From Flavobacteriales bacterium UBA3364 (GTDB lineage: Bacteria > Bacteroidota > Bacteroidia > Flavobacteriales_F > PHOS-HE28), in contig DEQO01000123.1 in NCBI GenBank assembly GCA_002360495.1, positions 1-6,778 on the forward strand: 6,778 nt of DNA, written 5' to 3'. Positions 1 to 6,694 of this stretch are shown in pieces. Both the position numbers and the translations under genes were made by a program. Within the stretch, counting starts at the first letter, position 1. Every line of letters starts with the position of its first letter. The notes beneath the pieces were generated by a model. It worked only from the letters and a program-made list of their open reading frames with translations, had not been told where the DNA came from and searched no databases.

Positions 1-3000
1 AGAAGCTTATGCGCAGCTGGATCGCGCCAATGTGATGTGGCTGCCTACCATTCATATGGTGATGGTGACCGCGATGTGGTGGTGCTGGCCCCCAACTTCG
101 GATGGATGCGCAACGATGGCGGAGGTGTATTCACCCTACAGTCGTTTACCATCACGGCTGATTCGCGCATGAGCGGCGACCTCGATGGTGATGGCGATCC
201 GGATATCGCCGGCATTTTCGGTTCCAGCTTCCAAGTGTACAAGAACAATGGCACGGGCACCCTTGTTGCGCAGACGAGCATGCTCATACCCACGGGGCAC
301 ACTCTTGTGCGCCGCATCTCCGATGTGGATGGGAACGGTATCCCTGATGTGCTGACCACCTTGGCCACATCGCCTTCCGTCTTCAGCTACCTGCCGGGAA
401 CCGGCAGCGGGGCGTTCGCCGCGCCGGTCCAAGGGCCCTACTTGCGCTCCCCGGGTGTGGTATCCATGGCCGTGACCGATGTGGACGAGGACGGGAACAA
501 CGACATTCTCATGACCATGGCCGTGAACACGACAGGCCAGGCCGATGGGGTCGGTTGGTTCCGCGATGCGGGCGCGACTTGGGCCGGACCTACGATCATC
601 GACAACGCTTCGGGCACGGCCAACACCTATCAGTTGCTCGATATCGATCGTGATGGGCGCACGGACATCCTCTTCAAACACAGCAGTGGCGACGTGCGTT
701 GGCGCCGCGCATTGGCCGCAGGTCCTGGCTTTGCTGCGGCTGTCGCGCTCAATGGGGTGTCGAACCTGGGCTCGTACCAGGCCGCCGACCTCAACGGTGA
801 TGGCATCGGCGATCTGCTGGCGATCAATGCCCCGAACATCACACGCTATCTCGGCGTTGCTGCCGGAAGTTATGCTGCGGGTGTTTCGATCTGCAGTACG
901 TGTGCGGCCTCCAGCGGTGCGTTCGCTCAGGTCATCGATATCGACAACGATGGTGATCAGGACATCGGGCTTTCACCGAGCGACCGATGGCTGCGGAATG
1001 ATGGTGCCGGGAATTTCGCGCCGGTCGTGTTCACGAACGGCCTGGTGGTCGATCGTACCTACGGCCATGATGTGGATCATGATGGGATCAACGACGTGGT
1101 AGCCAGCTCGGTCCAGGGTGAAGCGCGATGGTCCACGTTGAACGCTGCCGGTGGCGGTACACCCTGGCTTCCCATCCGCGGTGTTGACGGTGGCGTATTC
1201 ACCGATCTCAGCGGCGATGGTGTCGACGAGGTCCTTCGGAACAACGCCCTGTGGGTGGAGGATAGCATCGGATGGTACTCGCGACGCATGGACTTCAGCG
1301 CCGGAATACGCGGGGAATGGCAGGTCGATATCGACAACGATGGGCAGGACGAGTTCATCCTGCCGGCGATCGGTCAGACCTTGCAATGGTACGAGCGTTC
1401 AGCACCGCTCTACGGGCCCACGACCCGTGCGGTGCACGATCCAATGAGCATCTCGAACGCCACTGCGAAACCTCTGCTCATGGACAGTGATGGCGACGGC
1501 AAAGAGGACCTGTTCGTCAGTGGTTACAGGACCCTGAAGCGATACGCAGGGCTGGGCAATGGTGAGTTCACCGAAGGGGTCACCATCTATCGTCCGCCCG
1601 AGGCCTCCTGGACTTTGGAGGCGTGCGACGTCAATGGCGATGCGTTCCCGGACCTATTACCGGTCTTTCAGCAGGAACTTTCCGTCCTGGTGGACCAGGG
1701 AGGCAATGGTTGGGACCCGATACACCAGTGGGGGCCGTACGATCCCTGGCAAGGCGGAGGTCCGAACTATGCGAACATGGCGGACATGGACGGCAATGGC
1801 ACGGAGGACCTCGTTTTCCTGGAACTGCCCAATGGTGGTGTCGCCCCTCGGCGGATCCAATACCGTTCCAACCTCGGTGGTGTCTTTGGCGCTCAACAAA
1901 CGCTGTACATCACCGGCGCGCAGACCATCGGGTTGCAGACCTTGGCGGACATGGATGGCGATGGCGATCAGGACATCCTCTTCAGCCAATCGAACAGGAT
2001 CATGTACCTCACCAACCTGGGTATCGGTCTCTTCGCAGCGGTGCCGGAGACCTTGGTCACCTTGTCCAGTGTGAATGCGATCATCCCATCGGACCTCGAT
2101 GGTGACGGTGCCGTGGACCTGCTGGTGCATCAAGTGAACGGTACGAACTGGTTGCGGAACCTGGGTGGCTGGCAGCTCGCTGCGCCACAATTGATCCGGG
2201 CCGGGTCGGTCACGCCCATGGAAGTGGCGGACATGGATCTCGATGGCGACGATGATATCCTGTTCATCGGGGCCAGTACGATAGAGATCGCCCGCAACAA
2301 CGGCACGGGGACCTTTACGAACGAACCGCTGGTCGCTGGCGGCGCGCGTAGTTGCCGGGTGCATGATGTGGATGGGGATGGCGACCTGGACCTGATGTGT
2401 ACGGGTACGGGCAGTGTCGGTGTGTACTGGTACGAGAACCTGGAGGATGCGCCAACGCGCATATTGGGCAGGGTCTTCGTGGACGCCAACAACAATGGCA
2501 CGTTCCAGGCCGGTGAGGCGGGAGTGATGGGTGTGGCGGTGCAGGACGTACCCGATGGGACGATCGCATACACCTTGGCGGATGGCCGCTACGTGTTGCC
2601 AACGACGGAAGGCGCACACACGATCGTGGTTCCGGATAGTGCATCGTTCCTGGGAAGCACGACCGGTGGCTGGTCCAAGAACGTCGTCCTCACAAGCGCT
2701 GCTCCGGTGGCGTTGAACAGGAACTTCGGCATCGACCCAGGACCACCGGCGGATACACTTCTCGCCTCGGTACTGTTGACCACCGGCCTGCCGCGCTGCC
2801 AGGAAACAAGCACGTTCACGCTTGCCGTGCGCAATCTGGGTACGGTACAGCTCTCGGGCACGCTCACGCTCTATCTCGATCCGAACGTGGATCCCGGCGC
2901 CTTCAACCCAGCGCCGACCACCAGCTCAGGCAATACGCTCACGTGGTCGCTCAACGCCCTCGCCCCCGGAAGTTCGTTGAGCTTCGTCGGCTCCATCGGG

Positions 3001-4278
3001 ATGCCTGCGGCCGGGACTGTTACACATACGGCACAATTGATGGCGACCTCCCCGGTACACCCGGTGCCGGTGGCGTTCCAGAATGCCGTGACCACACCGA
3101 TCGTTTGCTCCTTCGATCCCAACAGCAAGAGCGTCACCCCGGCAGGCGAGGGGCCCTTGGGCGATATCCCTTTGATCACCGATCGCCTCTCCTATACCAT
3201 CGACTTCCAGAACCTGGGGAACGATACGGCCTTCACCGTGCAATTGCGCGACCATCTGGATCCATCCTTGGATGCCACTTCGATCCGCGTCCTTGGTTCA
3301 TCGCACACGATCACCGGCATGCACGTGGAAAGCGACCGCGAGCTCGTCATCACCTTCGCGAACATCGAGTTGCCGGACAGCACCACGGACCCATTGGGCA
3401 GCATGGGCCATGTCACCTTCAGCGTCGCTCTGGAGAATGCTTTGCCGGCCGGGACCATCATCACCAATGAAGCGGCGATCTACTTCGATCGCAACGCACC
3501 GGTCATCACGAATGAAGTCGTGAACCGCTTGGTGGATGCATATATCGCCGTGCAGGTCCGCGCATTGCTTGCCGGTCCCTATGTGAGCGCGCAGCAGCGC
3601 ATGCGCGATGACCTGCGCCAACGTGGTCTCCTACCTGCGAATGAGCCTTATACGGCCATGGGCTACACGCTCAGCACACCGATGGAGAGCCCCGATGCCT
3701 CGGTGTGGAACAGGACCGGAGCCGATGCGGTGGTGGATTGGGTGGTGATCGGTCTTCGACGTCCGGGAACGCCAACGCAGGCGGAGGCCTTGCGCGCGGC
3801 ACTCTTGCTGCGCGATGGTCGCATAGTGGGTATGGATGGCCGTTGGCCCTTGACCATCATGGCCGAGCCCGGCGCCTACCATGTCACCGTTGAGCATCGC
3901 AACCACCTCGGAACCATGACGGCCACCAGCCCGAACCGCTCCGCTGTGCCGTCCACGGTGGACCTTACCCTGGCCAGCACCACCGCCTACGGGACGAATG
4001 CTCGCTGGAGCATCGGGGGTAGGATGTGCTTGTGGCCGGGTGATGTCAACGATGATGCTCAGGTGAAATACACCGGCGCAGCCAACGATCGGGATCGTGT
4101 CCTCCATGAGCTCGGCGGTATCGTGCCCACCAACATCGTGGACAACGTGTTCAATGTGAACGACGTGAACATGGACGGCACCATCAAGTATTCCGGGGCG
4201 GGCAACGACCGCGATGTGATCCTGCAGGCGATCGGTGGCGTGGTGCCGACGGCAGTGCGGATCGGGCAGTTACCGTAA
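1..4278 (+). CDS. Giant FG-GAP/VCBS-repeat surface protein with DUF7619-like and dockerin-like C-terminal domains (5' partial)
   Basis: The frame is open to base 1, so the N-terminus and any signal peptide lie outside the window; a GTG at 37 is only an internal possible start. Residues below count from that GTG (1413 aa). Residues 1-800 hold about 17 calcium loops of the DxDGDGxxD type, 41-55 residues apart, often followed by W-x-R-N-x-G, which is typical of FG-GAP/VCBS beta-propellers. Residues 809-897 form an SdrD_B/Cna-B-like beta domain (GRVFVDANNNG...GRYVLPTTEG). About 920-1020 resembles a DUF11/CARDB-type beta sandwich. Residues 1024-1155 match the Bacteroidota DUF7619 pattern (CSFDPNSKSV, IDFQNLGNDTAF, IYFDRNAPVITNEV). 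Residues 1157-1334 are a further beta-rich block. Two 31-residue dockerin-like repeats start at 1335 and 1375, and the protein ends in QLP. Family knowledge suggests an exported, calcium-stabilised adhesin or binding protein; the ligand is unknown. No catalytic domain was recognised. It is convergent with ppx. Confidence 0.88.
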   Translation, partial: RSLCAAGSRQCDVAAYHSYGDGDRDVVVLAPNFGWMRNDGGGVFTLQSFTITADSRMSGDLDGDGDPDIAGIFGSSFQVYKNNGTGTLVAQTSMLIPTGHTLVRRISDVDGNGIPDVLTTLATSPSVFSYLPGTGSGAFAAPVQGPYLRSPGVVSMAVTDVDEDGNNDILMTMAVNTTGQADGVGWFRDAGATWAGPTIIDNASGTANTYQLLDIDRDGRTDILFKHSSGDVRWRRALAAGPGFAAAVALNGVSNLGSYQAADLNGDGIGDLLAINAPNITRYLGVAAGSYAAGVSICSTCAASSGAFAQVIDIDNDGDQDIGLSPSDRWLRNDGAGNFAPVVFTNGLVVDRTYGHDVDHDGINDVVASSVQGEARWSTLNAAGGGTPWLPIRGVDGGVFTDLSGDGVDEVLRNNALWVEDSIGWYSRRMDFSAGIRGEWQVDIDNDGQDEFILPAIGQTLQWYERSAPLYGPTTRAVHDPMSISNATAKPLLMDSDGDGKEDLFVSGYRTLKRYAGLGNGEFTEGVTIYRPPEASWTLEACDVNGDAFPDLLPVFQQELSVLVDQGGNGWDPIHQWGPYDPWQGGGPNYANMADMDGNGTEDLVFLELPNGGVAPRRIQYRSNLGGVFGAQQTLYITGAQTIGLQTLADMDGDGDQDILFSQSNRIMYLTNLGIGLFAAVPETLVTLSSVNAIIPSDLDGDGAVDLLVHQVNGTNWLRNLGGWQLAAPQLIRAGSVTPMEVADMDLDGDDDILFIGASTIEIARNNGTGTFTNEPLVAGGARSCRVHDVDGDGDLDLMCTGTGSVGVYWYENLEDAPTRILGRVFVDANNNGTFQAGEAGVMGVAVQDVPDGTIAYTLADGRYVLPTTEGAHTIVVPDSASFLGSTTGGWSKNVVLTSAAPVALNRNFGIDPGPPADTLLASVLLTTGLPRCQETSTFTLAVRNLGTVQLSGTLTLYLDPNVDPGAFNPAPTTSSGNTLTWSLNALAPGSSLSFVGSIGMPAAGTVTHTAQLMATSPVHPVPVAFQNAVTTPIVCSFDPNSKSVTPAGEGPLGDIPLITDRLSYTIDFQNLGNDTAFTVQLRDHLDPSLDATSIRVLGSSHTITGMHVESDRELVITFANIELPDSTTDPLGSMGHVTFSVALENALPAGTIITNEAAIYFDRNAPVITNEVVNRLVDAYIAVQVRALLAGPYVSAQQRMRDDLRQRGLLPANEPYTAMGYTLSTPMESPDASVWNRTGADAVVDWVVIGLRRPGTPTQAEALRAALLLRDGRIVGMDGRWPLTIMAEPGAYHVTVEHRNHLGTMTATSPNRSAVPSTVDLTLASTTAYGTNARWSIGGRMCLWPGDVNDDAQVKYTGAANDRDRVLHELGGIVPTNIVDNVFNVNDVNMDGTIKYSGAGNDRDVILQAIGGVVPTAVRIGQLP
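58..2400 (+). repeat. Tandem FG-GAP/VCBS calcium-loop repeats (about 17 units)
   Basis: These are protein-level repeats of about 41-55 residues, each with an Asp-rich loop. Loops begin near residues 10, 48, 96, 148, 202, 251, 301, 345, 390, 431, 483, 531, 583, 638, 686, 732 and 777, counted from the GTG at 37. Good examples are GDLDGDGDPD (48), ADMDGDGDQD (638) and HDVDGDGDLD (777). Degenerate ones are HSYGDGDRD (near 5), TDLSGDGVDE (390) and CDVNGDAFPD (531). In FG-GAP proteins about seven such units make one beta-propeller, so at least two propellers are present, plus part of another whose remainder would lie to the left. The DNA of the units has diverged, so this is an old repeat rather than a recent amplification. 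Confidence 0.85.
4039..4131 (+). repeat. Dockerin-like C-terminal repeat, copy 1
   Basis: This is a 31-residue unit starting GDVNDDAQVKYTG, continuing NDRD and ending GGIVPT. The opening D-x-N-x-D resembles the calcium loop of dockerin type I repeats, but a Y-x-G-x-x-N-D-R-D stretch replaces the usual loop end. It shares 18 of 31 residues with copy 2. The loop Gly is replaced by Ala here, so calcium binding by this copy may be weaker. Confidence 0.7.
4159..4251 (+). repeat. Dockerin-like C-terminal repeat, copy 2
   Basis: This is the second 31-residue unit, starting NDVNMDGTIKYSG, with NDRDVILQ and the ending GGVVPT. Here the loop is the more canonical D-V-N-M-D-G. Only eight residues (AVRIGQLP) follow before the stop codon. 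The two copies are separated by nine residues. No glycine-rich type IX secretion sorting domain of the usual kind follows. Confidence 0.7.
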
Positions 4279-5187
4279 GGAGATCGCCGCTCCTTCCTTC
4301 AGCGCATAGCGGCTCCAGTGCATGTGGCGGATGCCACCGGCGAGCAAAACACGATCGATGGCCACGAGCGCATAGGGGAGTGTGTCCACCCGGTATTCCG
4401 GCAGGCCGGGTTGTCGTAGGCGTGCAGCGCGGTCCATGCGCAGGAGGCGGTCCTTGAGCACATCGAATTCCAGTGCGGAGAACGCCAGATCACACGCATC
4501 CGGAGGAAGGGTCGTCGATCGTTCAGCACAGATCATCGCGCCGATGCTATCGAAGCTTCCCGCGCTTCCGATCAGGACGTGCGGTTCGTGCCTTTCGATG
4601 ATGGCATAGAGCGCCTCCAGCCGGTCATCAAGGTGCGCAGCTATGCGGGCTTCTTCGTCCACGGTGATGGGATCGCTCACGGGGATGCGCTCGCGCAGGC
4701 GCGTGGCACCCAGTTCGAAACTGTGCTTCCACATCAACGCTTTTTCGGTTGCCAGTATGAATTCGATACTGCCCCCCCCGATATCCATGACCAGGGCTGG
4801 TCTGTTGGTGAAACGCACCGCCTGGCGCACACCGGCCAGGATCAGCTCGGCCTCCTCCTCCCCGGGGATGATCGTGATCGCGATGCCGAGTTCCGTCCGC
4901 GCCCGATGCACGAAACGTTCCGCGTTCCGCGCGTTACGCAAGGCCGAGGTGCCGAAGCCGGAGATCCGCTGCGCACCGTGCGCTCCGGCGATGGCGCGGA
5001 ACGCGCTCAGGACGACCATCCCGCGCTCGAGCGCATCATCGGCGATCACGCCCTGTTCGATCCCGCCGCGCCCTAGGAACACGGGCTGCTCCTCGGCATG
5101 CAGAATGCGAAGTCCATGCGCAGCATTCTGCTCGAACACGAGCAGGTTGAAGGTGTTCGTCCCCAGATCGATGATGGCGGAGCGCAT
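4270..5187 (-). CDS. ppx: Ppx/GppA family phosphatase (exopolyphosphatase-like)
   Basis: This 305-aa cytoplasmic protein belongs to the ASKHA-fold Ppx/GppA family, which removes terminal phosphate from polyphosphate or converts pppGpp to ppGpp. Visible motifs, in order: the N-terminal phosphate loop IDLGTNTFNLLV (6-17); GFGTSALRNARN (77-88); the GEEEAEL segment (109-115), which carries the family's catalytic Glu; the second phosphate loop MDIGGGSIEF (134-143); LGATRLRER (159-167); GSAGSFDSIG (207-216); and the C-terminal EYRVDTLPYAL...SRYALKEG (264-299). Length fits the short form (about 300 aa) that lacks the C-terminal HD-like domain of the E. coli enzymes. The ATG at 5187 is chosen because it lies four residues before the IDLGTNT motif; an in-frame extension to 5265 adds 26 non-conserved residues. 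Ppx versus GppA specificity cannot be told from sequence. The gene follows the permease by 78 bp and its stop overlaps the convergent surface-protein gene. Confidence 0.92.
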   Translation of the reverse strand: MRSAIIDLGTNTFNLLVFEQNAAHGLRILHAEEQPVFLGRGGIEQGVIADDALERGMVVLSAFRAIAGAHGAQRISGFGTSALRNARNAERFVHRARTELGIAITIIPGEEEAELILAGVRQAVRFTNRPALVMDIGGGSIEFILATEKALMWKHSFELGATRLRERIPVSDPITVDEEARIAAHLDDRLEALYAIIERHEPHVLIGSAGSFDSIGAMICAERSTTLPPDACDLAFSALEFDVLKDRLLRMDRAARLRQPGLPEYRVDTLPYALVAIDRVLLAGGIRHMHWSRYALKEGAAISLR

Positions 5188-5265
5188 GGGTGCAGGCCAA
5201 AGTTTCCGGTTGTCCGTTGACAGGGAACTCACCCAGCCTGAGAACGAACAACCATCAACAGGCAA
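5188..5265 (-). other. 78-bp spacer between permease and ppx, with a weak inverted repeat
   Basis: This non-coding spacer holds an imperfect inverted repeat: 5208-5216 (ggttgtccg) pairs with 5245-5253 (cgaacaacc) with one G-U pair, across a 28-nt loop. There is no T-run, so it is not a convincing intrinsic terminator. No Shine-Dalgarno-like sequence is obvious before the ppx ATG, which is common in Bacteroidota. The short distance and shared strand suggest read-through from the permease into ppx. Confidence 0.3.
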
Positions 5266-6585
5266 CTATCCTTTGTAGAACAACCACTTCCCCATCTCCT
5301 TCCAACTCACCTTCTTGCCGTACATGAGGATGCCCGTGCGGTAGATGCGTCCTGCAAGCCAGACGGTGCCGATGAAGGTCGCCACAAGCAACAGCATGCT
5401 CAGCAGCAATTGCCAGATCGGGACCGTGCCCATCACCACGCGCACCATCATCACGATGGGGCTGGTGAAGGGGATGAAGCTGCACACGGTCACCATGGTG
5501 CTGTCCGGGTTCACCACGGCGATCTGCGCCACCACGATGGCGATCACCATGGGGATGGTGACCGGGAACATGAACTGTTGTGTATCCGTCTCGCTGTCCA
5601 CCGCACTGCCGATCGCGGCGAGCAGCGAGCTGTACAACAGGTAGCCGCCGATGAAGAAGAAGGCGAAGACGGCCAGCACCAGTGGGATGTTCACCTGTTC
5701 CAGGATGTTGAACACATCGCTTTGGTCCATCTCCTTCATGGAGCCCGCCTGTTGCTCGATCAACTGCGCCTGCATTTCGGTGGTCATGCCCTGTTCGGCG
5801 AGGGTGGCGGGGTCGAACTTGTCGCCGGCGAGCACCGCTGTACCGACAAGGGTGATCACCAGGGTGATGCCGATCCACAACATGAACTGGGTGAAACCCA
5901 CCAACGCAATGCCGACGATCTTGCCCATCATCAACTGGAAGGGCTTCACGCTGCTGATGAGCACTTCCACGATGCGGTTCTGTTTCTCCTCCATCACGCC
6001 ACGCATCACCTGCACGCCGTAGATGAAGATGAAGATGAACATGAAGTAGCCGAAGAAGAAGCCGATCATCGCCAGTTCCTTCGCATAGCTCTGGTTGTCC
6101 ACATCCTCGATGTCGTAGGAGTTCAGGTCGAGCGGTTTGCGCACGCGTTCGAAGGCTTCCGGATCGATGTTGGCCTGCTTCATCCGGGCCAGTTCGATGG
6201 ACTTGTCCAGCTGGCCGCGGATGTGGTTCATGACGAACTCGCTGGGCAGGCTCTTGTAGAACAGGTCCGCGCGGGGGTCGTTCAGTACATCGGGCAGCAG
6301 CTTGATGCGCACGGTATACGGGCTCTCCTTGAATGCCGAGTCGGTCCACTCGTGCCCATCGAGGAAGAAGGTGACACGATCGCTGTTCTCCAGCTTGCGC
6401 CCGATCACGCCCTCGGTGTCGATCACCAGCACATGGTGGTCCGTGGCCTCGCGCGAGCCGATCCACGCCGTGAGCAGCAGACCGCCCGCAATGAGCAAGG
6501 GCCCCAGGATCGTCATGATCAGGAAGCTGGGCTTGCGCACGCGCGTGATGAACTCACGCCAGATGATGAGCTTGATCTTGTTCAT
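5266..6585 (-). CDS. ABC-2 type transporter permease, NatB-like
   Basis: This 439-aa inner-membrane protein is the membrane half of a NatA/NatB-type ABC exporter. After MNKIKLIIWREFITRVRKP comes TM1 (21-43), then a large, probably extracytoplasmic domain (44-170). TM2 follows (172-193), then the cytoplasmic family signature GVMEEKQNRIVEVLISS (196-212), TM3 (224-252), a hydrophilic loop rich in Gln, Met and acidic residues (253-298), TM4 (300-322), the short loop SAVDSETDTQQ (327-337), TM5 (339-358), a hydrophobic and possibly re-entrant stretch (364-386) and a last TM (389-412). The tail ends in WLFYKG. The MEEKQNRIVEVL segment is the conserved coupling region that contacts the ATPase. The ATG at 6585 is chosen because the family starts just before an I-x-x-R-E-F motif; an upstream TTG at 6645 in frame adds 20 poor residues. 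The substrate is unknown; Na+ export is one known role in the family, not shown here. Confidence 0.9.
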   Translation of the reverse strand: MNKIKLIIWREFITRVRKPSFLIMTILGPLLIAGGLLLTAWIGSREATDHHVLVIDTEGVIGRKLENSDRVTFFLDGHEWTDSAFKESPYTVRIKLLPDVLNDPRADLFYKSLPSEFVMNHIRGQLDKSIELARMKQANIDPEAFERVRKPLDLNSYDIEDVDNQSYAKELAMIGFFFGYFMFIFIFIYGVQVMRGVMEEKQNRIVEVLISSVKPFQLMMGKIVGIALVGFTQFMLWIGITLVITLVGTAVLAGDKFDPATLAEQGMTTEMQAQLIEQQAGSMKEMDQSDVFNILEQVNIPLVLAVFAFFFIGGYLLYSSLLAAIGSAVDSETDTQQFMFPVTIPMVIAIVVAQIAVVNPDSTMVTVCSFIPFTSPIVMMVRVVMGTVPIWQLLLSMLLLVATFIGTVWLAGRIYRTGILMYGKKVSWKEMGKWLFYKG

Positions 6586-6694
6586 GTGAAGAGGGTGCGG
6601 TTCGCCGGGTTCCGTGTTGCACGTTGCGTATTCGGCAACGCGCAATGCGTCGGTCCGTATCCCACAACGTGCGGCTGGTATGTACGTGTGTCCC
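6586..6694 (-). other. 109-bp ATPase-permease spacer with complementary arms
   Basis: This is non-coding DNA between the ATPase stop and the permease start. Read on the minus strand, the region holds three related arms: GCACGTTGTG (6672-6663), TTGCGCGTTGC (6645-6635) and GCAACGTGCAA (6627-6617). No clear Bacteroidota promoter (TTTG with TAnnTTTG) and no Shine-Dalgarno sequence was found. It is longer than expected between two subunit genes that must be co-expressed. Confidence 0.5.
6617..6645 (-). repeat. Inverted repeat: 11-bp stem with 7-nt loop
   Basis: The arm ttgcacgttgc (6617-6627) and the arm gcaacgcgcaa (6635-6645) are complementary over 11 positions; the single mismatch is a G-U pair in the minus-strand transcript. 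The loop is 7 nt (6628-6634). No U-run follows in the transcript, so it fits an RNA hairpin or a REP-like palindrome better than a standard terminator. The pairing is read directly from the sequence; its role is inferred. Confidence 0.5.

Noticed and set aside
1657..2619. Minus-strand open frame (320 codons) opposite the surface protein
   Set aside because: Repeated H-V-R/I-H-I patterns are the antisense image of the Asp-rich calcium loops, and no recognisable domain is present.
4277..4295. Palindrome aaggag/ctcctt with a 7-nt loop at the convergent junction, as a bidirectional terminator
   Set aside because: The stem is only 6 bp, no T-run follows on either strand, and the sequence is explained by the last codons of ppx.
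5188..5206. AAACTTTG before ppx as a Bacteroidota -7 promoter element
   Set aside because: It lacks the first T of TAnnTTTG, has no good -33 TTTG partner and lies too close to the ATG.
5188..5265. In-frame N-terminal extension of ppx (26 residues)
   Set aside because: Its sequence is unlike the family, which begins a few residues before the IDLGTNT motif; ATG at 5187 fits.
4643..5278. Plus-strand open frame (211 codons) opposite ppx
   Set aside because: It is low-complexity Arg/Ser/Pro-rich and antisense to a gene with clear Ppx/GppA motifs.
6022..6062. Repetitive gatgaagatgaa-type tract as a simple repeat
   Set aside because: It is the antisense of Phe/Ile codons in transmembrane segment 2 of the permease, so it needs no separate explanation.
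6586..6645. In-frame N-terminal extension of the permease from a TTG at 6645
   Set aside because: It would be encoded by the hairpin region, is hydrophilic and unlike the family; the ATG at 6585 fits.
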